From contig CAWKOG010000017.1 of assembly GCA_963851215.1 (NCBI GenBank), positions 434,001-498,000 of the forward strand: 64,000 nucleotides of DNA, given 5' to 3'. This DNA is from DATKFM01 sp963851215 (lineage in GTDB: Bacteria > Pseudomonadota > Alphaproteobacteria > Dongiales > Dongiaceae). Positions 32,420-40,714 of this stretch are shown here, one piece after another (within the stretch, counting starts at the first letter, position 1; every line of letters begins with the position of its first letter). The notes beneath the pieces are model-generated. The model saw nothing but the letters and a program-made list of their open reading frames with translations. It searched no databases and was not told where the DNA came from. The position numbers and the translations under genes were made by a program.

Positions 32420-33795
32420 ATGGCCGCGATTTCGCGAGGCCGCCGGCGCGAGTTCAATGCCTGGCCGGGCTATGTGGACGTGCTGAGCACGCTCCTGATG
32501 GTCGTCATCTTCGTGCTGATGGTGTTCGTCATCGCCCAGGTGTTCCTGAGCCGGGCGCTGACCGGCAGCCAGGATGCGCTGGCGGAACTGCAAACGCAGC
32601 TTGCGGCGCTGTCGAACACGCTGGCGATGCGGGTCGAGGAAAAGGAAAAGCTGAGCGCGCAATTGACGGAGCTGTCGTCGACGCTGGCCGCGGTGACCGC
32701 CAAGCGGGACGACCTCAGTCAGCAGCTCACGGTGGTGATCGGCGAACGGGATGCGCTGCGAGAAAGAGCGGGACGCCTATGCCGCCGAACTGGCGGCCGC
32801 CCAGCAAGGCGCCGCCGAGCTCGACGACAAGGCCAAGGCGGACCTGGCCGCGAAGGCCAAGGAGATCGAAGAGGCCTATAAGACCGTCGAGGCCGACCGG
32901 GAGAAGATCACGGCGCTGCTGCGGGACATCGCCGTGCTGGAAAGCCTGCGGGACGAAATGGCGCGCAAGCTGCTGGCGCACGAAGATGCGCTCAAGCAGG
33001 CGGACGCAACGCGCCTAGCGACCGAGGATCAGCTCAAGAAGGCGGAAGCAACGCGGAAGGCGACGGAGGAAGAACTCAAGAAGGCGGAGCTGTCGCTGAG
33101 CCTGAGCGAAGAGGAGAGGAAGAAGACCTCTTCGGACCTGATCGAGGAAAAGAAGATCTCGGAATCGGCGCGGCTGCAGATGGCGATGCTCAATCAACAG
33201 CTTTTGGAACTGCGCAACCAGCTCGCGACTCTGAACGCCGCGCTCGACGCCTCCGAACAAATGGCCAAGGACCAGGAGGTGCAGATCGCCGATCTGGGTT
33301 CGCGGCTCAACGCGGCGCTGGCCAACAAGGTGGCGGAGCTGGCGTCCTATCGTTCCGAATTTTTTGGCCGCCTGAAGGAAGTGCTGGGCGAGCGGCCGGA
33401 TATCCAGGTGGTGGGCGACCGCTTCGTATTCCAGTCGGAAGTGCTGTTCGCGGTGGGCTCCGCCGACATCGCCGAGGCCGGCAAGGCGCAGCTGCGCGGG
33501 ATTCGCCAAGACGCTACTGGAAATCGCCGACAAAATTCCGCTGGAAATCGACTGGATCCTGCGCGTCGACGGCCACACCGATGCGCGGCCGATCGCCACC
33601 TTCCAGTTCGCCTCTAACTGGGAACTGTCATCGGCGCGGGCCATCGCCGTGGTGAAGTATCTGGCGAGCCAGGGCGTGCCGCCGAACCGGCTGGTGGCGG
33701 CGGGCTTCGCCGAGAACCGGCCGCTGGATGCCTCCGGCAGCGAAGACGCCTACCGCCGCAACCGCCGCATCGAGCTGAAGCTGGATCAGCGCTAG
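32420..33795 (+). CDS. MotB/OmpA-like peptidoglycan-binding coiled-coil protein, two frameshifts
   Basis: One N-terminal membrane helix (YVDVLSTLLMVVIFVLMVFV), preceded by a basic stretch and carrying the Asp expected of a proton channel. A very long coiled coil rich in Lys/Glu/Ala follows, about 250 residues. The OmpA-like domain has LRVDGHTDARPI, NWELSSARAIAVVKYL and RRNRRIELKL. Shifts near 32757 and 33500 (an extra G in CGCGGGATTC). It ends one base before the convergent ABC transporter. Confidence 0.8.
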
Positions 33796-35634
33796 CTATT
33801 CAGCGATCTGCCGCAGCGATTGCTCTGCCTCTGCGAGCGACGGCTGCTCGAACTGCAGAGCGGCGAGGCGCGCATACAATCCGCCCTTGCGCACCAGGTC
33901 GGCGTGGGTGCCTTCCTCGACGATGCGGCCGTGATCCATGACGACGATGCGGTCGGCCTTCAGCACGGTGGCCAGGCGGTGGGCGATGATCAGGGTGGTG
34001 CGGCCCACCATCAGCCGGTCCAGGGCCTGCTGCACCATGCGCTCGCTCTCGGCGTCGAGCGCGCTGGTGGCTTCGTCCAGCAGCAGGAGCGCGGGATCGC
34101 GCAGGATGGCGCGGGCGAGCGCGATGCGCTGGCGCTGGCCGCCGGAGAGCCGCACGCCCCGCTCGCCCAACGCCGTGGTGAAACCCTGGGGCTGGCGGTC
34201 GAGGAACTCGGTGGCGTAAGCGGCATCGGCGGCGGCGCGCACGGCGGCGTCATCGGCATCCGGCCGGCCATAGCGGATATTCTCCAGCGCCGAGGCGGCG
34301 AAGATCACCGGCTCCTGCGGCACCAGCCCGATGCGCGCCCTGACTTCAGCCGGATCGGCGGCGCGCAATTCCACGCCATCGAGCGTGATGGAGCCGGATT
34401 GCGGATCGTAGAAGCGGAGCAGGAGCTGGAACACCGTGGTCTTGCCGGCGCCCGAGGGGCCGACGATGGCCACTTTCTCGCCGGCGCGCACATCCAGGGT
34501 GAAACGGGCGAGCGCCGCCGTCTCCGGCCGCGTGGGATAGTGGAACGTGACGTCATGGAACGCGACCGCGCCCGCCGCGGACTTCGGCAGCGGCACGGGA
34601 TTCTCAGGTGCTGCGATCAGGGGCGGCGTGTTCAGGATCTCCGCCAGCCGTTCCATGGCGCCGGCCGCCCGCTGCAGATCGCCGAACACCTCGGCGATGG
34701 CGCCGATCGAGCCGGCGACGAAAGCGGCATAGATGATGAAGGCCGACAGCTCGCCGCCGGTGAGCCGTCCGGCCAGCACGTCATGGCCGCCGATCCACAG
34801 CACGAAGGTGATGGCGCCGAACACCAGCAGCATGACGATCGCCACCAGCAGCGCCCGCTGGCGGATATAGGCGAAGGCGGCGGCGAGGCCGGCATCGATG
34901 CGGGCGCCGAGGAACTGCCGGTCCACCGCCTCATGGGTGAAGGCCTGCACCGTGCGCACCGCATGCAGGCTTTCCTCCGCATAGGCGCTGACCTCGGCGA
35001 TGCGGTCCTGGGTCTGGCGCGACAGGCGGCGCACCCGGCGGCCGAAGACGATGATCGGCAGGACCACCAGCGGCACCACCAGGAAGGCCAGGCCGGCCAG
35101 CTTCGGGCTGGTGATCAGCATCATGGTCACGCCGCCGGCGAACAGCAGCAGGTTGCGCAGCGCCACGGAGACCGAGGTAGCCACCACGGTCTGCAGCAGC
35201 GTGGCGTCCACGGTCAGCCGCGACAGCACCTCGCCGGTGCGGGTGGATTCATAGAAGGCGGGGCTGAGGCCGATGATGTGGCGGTAGAGATGGCGGCGGA
35301 TATCCGCCACCACCTGCTCGCCCACGGCGGCCAGCAGGGACACGCGGATAAAAGTGGCGGCCACCAGGACCGCCGTCCCTGAGACGATGATCAGCAGCGC
35401 CTGGTCCAGCAGCCGGGCATTGCCGGTGCCGAATCCGCTGTCGATCAGGGCGCCGATGCCGCGGCCCAGGGCCAGCACCATGATCGCCGCCACGCCGGCC
35501 GCGGTGACGGCGGCGGCCAGGCGCCAGCGGTAGGGCTTCACGAACGGCCAGAGATCCGCCAGCAGCCAGAGATCGCGGCTGACGGCGCGATCTTCAGCCG
35601 GTCGGGCGGTGCTGCCGAAGGGGCGTCGGGCCAT
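33796..35634 (-). CDS. ABC exporter, fused permease-ATPase (MsbA/HlyB type)
   Basis: 612 residues, intact. Residues 30-310 carry six membrane helices of an exporter domain. The ATPase has Walker A GPSGAGKTT, Q-loop VPQEP, signature LSGGQRQRIALARAIL, Walker B LLLLDEATSALD and H-loop IIAHRLATV. No C39 peptidase domain, so bacteriocin export is unlikely; a lipid or hydrophobic substrate is typical. It is not linked to an HlyD or TolC gene, so a link to the RTX protein is unsupported. Confidence 0.93.
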   Translation of the reverse strand: MARRPFGSTARPAEDRAVSRDLWLLADLWPFVKPYRWRLAAAVTAAGVAAIMVLALGRGIGALIDSGFGTGNARLLDQALLIIVSGTAVLVAATFIRVSLLAAVGEQVVADIRRHLYRHIIGLSPAFYESTRTGEVLSRLTVDATLLQTVVATSVSVALRNLLLFAGGVTMMLITSPKLAGLAFLVVPLVVLPIIVFGRRVRRLSRQTQDRIAEVSAYAEESLHAVRTVQAFTHEAVDRQFLGARIDAGLAAAFAYIRQRALLVAIVMLLVFGAITFVLWIGGHDVLAGRLTGGELSAFIIYAAFVAGSIGAIAEVFGDLQRAAGAMERLAEILNTPPLIAAPENPVPLPKSAAGAVAFHDVTFHYPTRPETAALARFTLDVRAGEKVAIVGPSGAGKTTVFQLLLRFYDPQSGSITLDGVELRAADPAEVRARIGLVPQEPVIFAASALENIRYGRPDADDAAVRAAADAAYATEFLDRQPQGFTTALGERGVRLSGGQRQRIALARAILRDPALLLLDEATSALDAESERMVQQALDRLMVGRTTLIIAHRLATVLKADRIVVMDHGRIVEEGTHADLVRKGGLYARLAALQFEQPSLAEAEQSLRQIAE

Positions 35635-35811
35635 GGTTGGCGGAGCTACCTTTCGAAGGGCCGGTTTGGCGGCCGGATGCTACTGCCCAAGTCGTTGACA
35701 ATCCAATGTATTTTGCCAGGGCCTGGAGGGCTGGGGTGCGGCATGGGCGCACTCTTGCGCCGCCGCCGCCCGTTGGTTATAACCCCGGCCTCTTTTCCGG
35801 AGCCCGGTACC

Positions 35812-36039
35812 ATGAAAAAAGGCATTCACCCCGACTATCACGAACTCAACATCGTGATGACGGACGGCAGCACGTTCAAGACCCGTTCCACCTATGGAAA
35901 GCCGGGCGATACCTTGCGCCTGGACATCGATCCGAAGTCCCATCCGGCCTGGACCGGCGTGCATCGCCTGATGGATACCGGCGGCCAGCTCGCCAAGTTC
36001 AACAAGCGCTTTTCCGGCATGGGCCTGAAGACAAAGTAA
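35812..36039 (+). CDS. rpmE: Ribosomal protein L31
   Basis: 75 residues: MKKGIHPDYHELNIVMTDGS, then STYGKPGDTLRLDIDPKSHP and FNKRFSGMGLK. It lacks the CxxC zinc ribbon of C+ L31 proteins, as is usual for the alphaproteobacterial form. The upstream in-frame extension is rejected because MKKGIHP is the universal start. Confidence 0.97.
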   Translation: MKKGIHPDYHELNIVMTDGSTFKTRSTYGKPGDTLRLDIDPKSHPAWTGVHRLMDTGGQLAKFNKRFSGMGLKTK

Positions 36040-36064
36040 GGCCGATCAACGAATTCGGTTAACG

Positions 36065-36090
36065 CGGCCGCCACGGGGCGGCCGTTTTCG
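36065..36090 (+). terminator. Intrinsic terminator of rpmE
   Basis: CGGCCGCC, four-base loop, GGCGGCCG then TTTTCGTT, 26 nt beyond the rpmE stop. Confidence 0.9.
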
Positions 36091-36128
36091 TTAACGGCGA
36101 TTTTTGCCCCGGGCGCCCGCCGCAAGCC

Positions 36129-36157
36129 CTTGAACCCCCCAAGTCCGATCCCACATC
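36129..36157 (+). promoter_or_regulatory. Sigma-32 type heat-shock promoter
   Basis: CTTGAA, 15 nt, then CCCACAT, close to the sigma-32 consensus CTTGAAA / CCCCATNT, placed about 90 nt upstream of the small heat-shock gene. Confidence 0.6.
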
Positions 36158-36199
36158 CACGGTCGCGAGGACGCCCAACCGGGGTCTCTCGCATTATCA

Positions 36200-36242
36200 G
36201 CGGCACATTGCCGCCCCATGTTGCTCAACTCTGGAGGATATG
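36200..36242 (+). promoter_or_regulatory. ROSE-type RNA thermometer
   Basis: The leader folds into a small hairpin GCGGC/GCCGC (36200-36214) and then a hairpin that sequesters the ribosome site: CATGTT(G)CTC pairs with GGAGGATATG around AACTCT, leaving one bulged G. The bulged G in TTGCTC opposite GGAGGAT is the hallmark of ROSE elements, which melt at heat-shock temperature. Confidence 0.8.
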
Positions 36243-36248
36243 GATCCC

Positions 36249-36719
36249 ATGCGGACCAACTTTGATCTTACCCCCCTCTTCCGTTCCACCATCGGTTTCG
36301 ACCGGATGTCGCGCCTGCTCGACGCCGCGATGCGCGCCGATGACAGCGCCGTCTCCTACCCGCCCTACAACATCGAAGTCCTGGGCGAGAACGCCTATCG
36401 CCTGACCATGGCGATCGCCGGCTTCGGTGAGAACGACATCAACATCATCGTGCAGGAAAATTCGCTGCTGGTGTCCGGCAAGACCGCGAAATCCGAGGAG
36501 GACAAGAAGTTCCTCTATCGCGGCATCGCCGGCCGCGCCTTCGAGCGCCGGTTCGAACTCGCCGACCATATCAAGGTCACGGGCGCGAGCCTGGTGCACG
36601 GCCTGCTCCATGTGGAGCTGGCGCGCGAAGTGCCGGAAGCGATGAAGCCGCGCACGATCAAGATCGAGACCAAGTCGCAGCCGAAGCCGACGGTCATCGA
36701 AGGCGTCAAGGCTGCCTAA
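36249..36719 (+). CDS. Small heat-shock protein, Hsp20/IbpA family
   Basis: ATP-independent chaperone that holds unfolding proteins. 156 residues from ATG at 36249 (MRTNFDLTPLFRSTIGFDR, the usual alphaproteobacterial start); ATG at 36240 is only 2 nt from GGAGG and is less likely. Alpha-crystallin domain: YPPYNIEVLGENAYRLTMAI, LLVSGKTA, RAFERRFELADHIKV, GLLHVELAREVPE. Preceded by a sigma-32 promoter and a ROSE thermometer. Confidence 0.95.
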   Translation: MRTNFDLTPLFRSTIGFDRMSRLLDAAMRADDSAVSYPPYNIEVLGENAYRLTMAIAGFGENDINIIVQENSLLVSGKTAKSEEDKKFLYRGIAGRAFERRFELADHIKVTGASLVHGLLHVELAREVPEAMKPRTIKIETKSQPKPTVIEGVKAA

Positions 36720-36749
36720 GCTTTCTAATCTCCGGCGTAGAATGTCCCA

Positions 36750-36785
36750 GGGCCGGACGGGCAACCGTCCGGCCCTTCCCTTTTC
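36750..36785 (+). terminator. Intrinsic terminator of the sHSP gene
   Basis: GGGCCGGACGG, GCAA loop, CCGTCCGGCCC, then TTCCCTTTT. Confidence 0.85.
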
Positions 36786-36920
36786 CACTGTCAACCGTTT
36801 GAATATCGTTTGAGCCGGACTGACTCAACGAAGGGCATGGTGACACTGTGGGATACGCAATACTTCGGCGTAAAGGCGGCTCCTGCTATTTTGAAGAACC
36901 TGGGATGGAGATTTTGTAGC

Positions 36921-37451
36921 ATGGCGAAGCTCGTCTTCGGAATGAACCAGTCCCTGGACGGCTACGTCGACCACCTGGAAATGCGGACGGGGCCTGCCCT
37001 CTTTCGTCACTGGCTAGAGCACGTGCGCGACCTGACCGGCAGCGTGTACGGTCGGCGCATGTACGAGGTCATGCGCTATTGGGACGAGGACCGTCCTGAG
37101 TGGAGCGCGGAGCAACGCGACTTCGCCGCGGCGTGGCGGCGCCAACCGAAGTGGGTCGTGTCGCGCTCGCTGAAGTCAGTCGGCCCCAACGCCACACTTG
37201 TCGACGGTGACCTCGAGGCGGTGATCCGTGGGCTGAAGGCCCGGCTCGACGGGGAGATTGCCGTTTCCGGACCAGACTTGGCGCGAAGCCTGACCGACCT
37301 TGGTCTTATCGATGAGTATCGACTCTACTTCCACCCCGTCGTGCTTGGCCGCGGCAAGCCATTCTTCGCCGGCCCACGGCCGCCGCTCCGCCTTGTGGCC
37401 AGCGATCTGATTGGCGAGAACGCGATTAGGTTGACGTACGTTCCTGCTTGA
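36921..37451 (+). CDS. Dihydrofolate reductase-family (RibD C-terminal domain) protein
   Basis: 176 residues from ATG at 36921 (GGAG upstream). KLVFGMNQSLDGYVDHLE at the start, LTGSVYGRRMYEVMRYW, KWVVSRSL, IAVSGPDLARSLTDLGLIDE and YFHPVVLGRGKPFF are the typical landmarks. A probable NADPH-dependent reductase of unknown substrate. No riboflavin gene is nearby. Confidence 0.88.
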   Translation: MAKLVFGMNQSLDGYVDHLEMRTGPALFRHWLEHVRDLTGSVYGRRMYEVMRYWDEDRPEWSAEQRDFAAAWRRQPKWVVSRSLKSVGPNATLVDGDLEAVIRGLKARLDGEIAVSGPDLARSLTDLGLIDEYRLYFHPVVLGRGKPFFAGPRPPLRLVASDLIGENAIRLTYVPA

Positions 37452-37563
37452 TCGCGCAACTCTCCGGACGGGCTGCGCCGACCGGTCAGGTCCGCATTGG
37501 ATCGATACCCAGCGGTAACGGCTTGCCCGGAACCGGACACGCGTCGACATATGAGTACACGAC

Positions 37564-38354
37564 CTAGACTATGCCGACCAGCGCGTCGGTCACGGCATCA
37601 GGCTGTTCGGTCATCATCATGTGGCCGGCGGTCGGGAGCGTGATAGTGCGCGCGCCTGATAGGACGTCGATCAGTGGCTTGGCCTTCGACGGCGGCGTCA
37701 TGCGGTCGGCGGCGCCTAGTAAGAACAACGTCGGAGCAGCGCACAGCAGCGGCGCGCACCCGCGCCTGGTCGTAGGCGTTGCAGGCGGCAAGATCGGCGG
37801 CCAAGACGCCATCTGACGCGCGGTCGATCAGCCTGACGGCCCCGCCGGCCATCCACAGACCGGGCGCCGGATGGCCGCCCACCTGGCCGCGGCGCGCATG
37901 GCCCCAGGAGGTGACCAGTTCGGCCGCCAGAACTTCATTGCGGTCGGCGGCGGCCTGCAGGTCGGGATGCACCGGCATGCGCTCGGCCACGCCCAGCAGC
38001 GCCAGCGCCCGCACGCGCTCCGGCCGGCGTCCAGCCAGATCCAGCGCGATCAGCGCGCCCATGCTGTGGCCCACCAGGGCGGCCTGGGAGATCTCCAACT
38101 TGTCGAGCAGCGCGGCGACCCAATCCGCCATCTGCCGCGATGGAGGTCAGTCCCGGACCGGCGGACTTGCCGTGCCCCGGCAGATCCAGCGCCAGCACCG
38201 CGCGGCCATGATGGGCCAAATAGCGCGCCTGCAGGCTCCAGACCGTCCGATCCATGCCCGCGCCGTGGATGAGCAGCACGGCGGGGAGAGTCTTGTCGAA
38301 GGCCCGCCCGCCGGTTGCGGCGAAAGCAGCTCTGTTGCCGACTTCAAACTGCAT
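37564..38354 (-). CDS. Alpha/beta hydrolase, two frameshifts
   Basis: About 263 residues. Oxyanion motif LLIHGAGMDRTVW, nucleophile elbow LVGHSMGALIAL, catalytic Asp in LLGAADRMTP, catalytic His in TAGHMMMTEQP. Shifts lie near 38145 and 37770. Start MQFEVGNR at 38354; further upstream the frame runs into repeat sequence. Substrate unknown. Confidence 0.85.
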
Positions 38355-38397
38355 CACACCACCTGTAACCGTGCTGGGGTGAGTGAGACGAGGCGTT

Positions 38398-38475
38398 CCA
38401 GTCCCCTCGCCCGCTCTGCGGGAGAGGGTGCGCAACATCCGCGTTCAACGGATGTTGCGCGGGTGAGGGCTGGGT
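38398..38475. repeat. Composite palindromic repeat, left copy
   Basis: CCCCTCGCCCGC-TCTGCGGGAGAGGG is followed by a perfect 12-bp inverted repeat GCGCAACATCCG / CGGATGTTGCGC (7-nt loop) and then GGGTGAGGG. The copy at 38577-38645 is its reverse complement in arrangement. Confidence 0.75.
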
Positions 38476-38576
38476 GCACGGGAGGTGAAAGCGCGGCGCG
38501 AACGATGAGCGACAAGGCTTGAGTCGAGTGTGTCCGGTTGCGGCTACGCCGGTGCAAGTTGCGAATTCGGCGCCGG

Positions 38577-38645
38577 CCCCTCACCCGCAACATCCGCTGA
38601 ACGCGGATGTTGCATGCCTCTCCCCCGCTTCGCGGGAGCGAGGCG
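38577..38645. repeat. Composite palindromic repeat, right copy (inverted)
   Basis: CCCCTCACCC, then GCAACATCCG (38587-38596) and CGGATGTTGC (38604-38613), then CCTCTCCCCCGCTTCGCGGG. Same parts as the left copy in reverse order. Confidence 0.75.
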
Positions 38646-38676
38646 TCAGTTTCGTGCCATGCAAGAAGACTGTGCA

Positions 38677-39974
38677 TCACACCTTCTGCGACGCCTTCAG
38701 CGCCTGGCCCAAATCATCGAGGATGTCGGCGGGGTCTTCGATGCCGACGGAGAGGCGGATCAGGTCTTCGCTGAGGCCGGCTGCTTTCAGCGCGTCGGCG
38801 TCGAGCTGCTGGTGGGTGGTGCTGGCGGGATGGATGACCAGGGTTTTCGCGTCGCCCACATTGGCCAGATGGGAGGCGAGTTTCAGCGACTCGATGAAAC
38901 GGCGCCCGGCGGCGCGGCCGCCTTTCGGGCCGAAGCTGACGATGGAACCCGGGCCCTTGGGAAACAGGCGCTGCGCCAGCGCGTGATCGGGGTGATCGGC
39001 GAGGCCGGGATAGTTGACCCACGCGACCGCGGGATTGGCTTTCAGGAATTCGGCCACGCGCTGGGCATTCGCCACGTGGCGCGCCATGCGCAACGGCAAG
39101 GTCTCGACGCCCTGCAGGATGTGAAACGCGTTGGCCGGGCTCATGCAGGCGCCGAAGTCTCGCAAACCCTCGGCGCGGGCACGCATGATGAAGGCCTGCG
39201 GCCCGAACTCCTCGGCGAAATCGATGCCGTGATAGCCGGCATAGGGCTCGGTCAGCGTCGGGAACTTGCCCGAGGCTTCTCCCAATCGAAGCGGCCGCTG
39301 TCGACGATCACGCCGCCGATGGCCACGCCATGGCCGCCGAGCCATTTGGTGGCGGAATGCATGACCAGGTCGGCGCCATGCTCGAAGGGCCGGTTGAGGC
39401 AGGGCGTGGAGAAAGTGGAGTCGATCAGCAGCGGCAGGCCGGCGTCATGGGCGACGGCGCTGACGCGCTCGAGGTCAAGCACTTCCAGATTGGGGTTGCC
39501 GAGCGTCTCCGCGAAAATCAGGCGCGTCTCCGGCCGGATCGCTTTGCGCAGCGCGTCATGGTCGCGCGGGTTCACGAATGTCGTGGTGATGCCGAAGCGC
39601 GGCAGGGTCAGCTTCAGCAGATTCACGCTGCCGCCATAGATGGACGCGCTGGCAACGATGTGGCTGCCCGCATCCATCAGCGTGGCGATGGCCAGATGCA
39701 GCGCCGCCTGGCCGCTGGCCGTGCAAACGCTGCCGACGCCGCCTTCCAGCGCGGCGATGCGTTCCTCCAGCACCGCGACCGTGGGGTTGGAGATGCGGGA
39801 ATAGAGGTGCCCCGGCCGCTCCAGATTGAACAAGGCCGCCGCATGATCGGTATCGCGGAAGACGTAGGACGTCGTCTGGTAGATCGGCACGGCGCGGGCA
39901 CCGGTGACGGGATCGGGCTCCTGTCCCGCATGCAGGCTGAGGCTGTCGAAATGCAGGAATTTGGGATCGGCCAT
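38677..39974 (-). CDS. metY: O-acetylhomoserine sulfhydrylase / aminocarboxypropyltransferase, one frameshift
   Basis: PLP enzyme making homocysteine from O-acetylhomoserine and sulfide. About 432 residues: LHAGQEPDPVTGARAVPIYQ, YSRISNPTVAVLEERIAALE, TASGQAALHLAI, PLP lysine in VMHSATKWLGGHG, and the long-form C-terminus CMSPANAFHILQGVETLPLR. The frame changes near 39278, after RFDWEK. A terminator-bearing leader precedes it. metZ-type specificity cannot be excluded from sequence alone. Confidence 0.92.
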
Positions 39975-40130
39975 GATGGTTACTTTCGGCGGCGCGCGCT
40001 GCTGGGGACGCAGCATCTGCGGAGTTCTATCGCCTGCCTGATGGCAAAAAGAAAGGCCGCCTGCCCGTGGGCGGCGGCCTATATTCTTGTTGCAGCCTCA
40101 ACCTGTGTAACTTGCCGTGGGTGGGACGCT
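39975..40130 (-). promoter_or_regulatory. metY 5' leader of unknown class
   Basis: About 150 nt between the probable start of transcription and metY, holding an intrinsic terminator 70 nt before the ATG. This layout suggests attenuation by a small RNA motif or leader translation. I compared by eye with SAM-II, SAH and SAM-I type motifs and saw no convincing match. Confidence 0.4.
40046..40079 (-). terminator. Intrinsic terminator within the metY leader
   Basis: GGCCGCC-GCCC, ACG loop, GGGC-A-GGCGGCC, then TTTCTTTTT on the minus strand, upstream of the metY start and in the same direction. Confidence 0.8.
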
Positions 40131-40234
40131 ATTGACGACGGTTTCTAGCGTCAAGCCGAGAAATTTCCATGAGCGCTCATTTTTTGCTTGCAAGCGCCAT
40201 CATCCTAGCGAACCGATTTTTTGGGGCCCTGGAC

Positions 40235-40345
40235 GAAAAAAAACCGCCGGGGTCGAAGCCGGCGGTCAAGTTAGACAGGGAGGCGTCAACAAGGATCAAA
40301 GAGACCCTTGGAATGATCCCCATGGCAGGGATCGACGCTGCCAAA
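40235..40345 (-). ncRNA. Candidate small RNA behind a CtrA-type box
   Basis: On the minus strand after the CtrA box come a hairpin GATCCC/GGGATC (40333-40315), a weak stem GTTGAC/GTCTAAC presenting GCCTCCCT in its loop, and a perfect 8-bp terminator stem ACCGCCGG/CCGGCGGT followed by eight T residues (40242-40235). No open frame of size lies here, and the terminator is 150 nt past the DUF1192 stop, too far for a simple 3' end. Start position is estimated; no known family recognised. Confidence 0.45.
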
Positions 40346-40360
40346 CTAGGCCCCAATCCG

Positions 40361-40375
40361 TTAAGCTATGGTTAA
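40361..40375 (-). promoter_or_regulatory. CtrA-type binding site
   Basis: TTAA-N7-TTAA (TTAACCATAGCTTAA on the minus strand) matches the full CtrA consensus and contains the half-site TTAACCAT. It lies immediately upstream of the candidate small RNA and far from the start of any protein gene it could serve. Confidence 0.6.
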
Positions 40376-40418
40376 CGACGTTTGGAAAAATTGGGATTCG
40401 TGAATCTAGATATTTCAA

Positions 40419-40607
40419 TCAGTTAGATGATTTGAACAGGGTGGCGGCAGCGCCCAAATGGGCTTTTTTCGCCTCGATCTTTACCTTGGTGCGGGCAATT
40501 TCGGCCTCCAGGGCGTGCACATAGTCGTTCAGCTCCTCGACCGACATCACGTCCAGATTGACCGGCGGAATGATCTTCTTGCGCGGTTCCAGGTCTTCGA
40601 TGTCCAT
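40419..40607 (-). CDS. DUF1192 family protein
   Basis: 62 residues from ATG at 40607: MDIEDLEPRKKIIPPVNLDV, then a coiled-coil SVEELNDYVHALEAEIARTK and a basic end. This small protein lies divergent from a PIG3-type quinone reductase in many alphaproteobacteria. Function unknown. Confidence 0.8.
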   Translation of the reverse strand: MDIEDLEPRKKIIPPVNLDVMSVEELNDYVHALEAEIARTKVKIEAKKAHLGAAATLFKSSN

Positions 40608-40714
40608 GCCTGCCTCCCTTGTCGACGCCGATACCCCGGGTTGTCCCGGCCTGCCGTCCATAATAAACGAAACCGCGCCCCGCCTTCCGCAACGAAATCA
40701 TCCAGGGAAACCCC

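Larger units (their letters stand above)
38355..38676. other. Intergenic region with an inverted pair of composite repeats
   Basis: 322 bases between the hydrolase start and the metY end. Most of it is the two composite palindromic elements listed separately, in opposite orientation. I see no gene. Confidence 0.65.

Noticed and set aside
33820..35382. 520-codon plus-strand frame
   Set aside because: Antisense to the ABC exporter, which has all its nucleotide-binding motifs.
33796..35634. ABC exporter as the RTX secretion ATPase
   Set aside because: 16 kb away, no HlyD or TolC partner, and no C39-like domain; MsbA-like drug/lipid export fits as well.
40080..40160. SAM-II or SAH riboswitch before metY
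   Set aside because: Conserved cores of those classes are not visible; only a terminator is supported.
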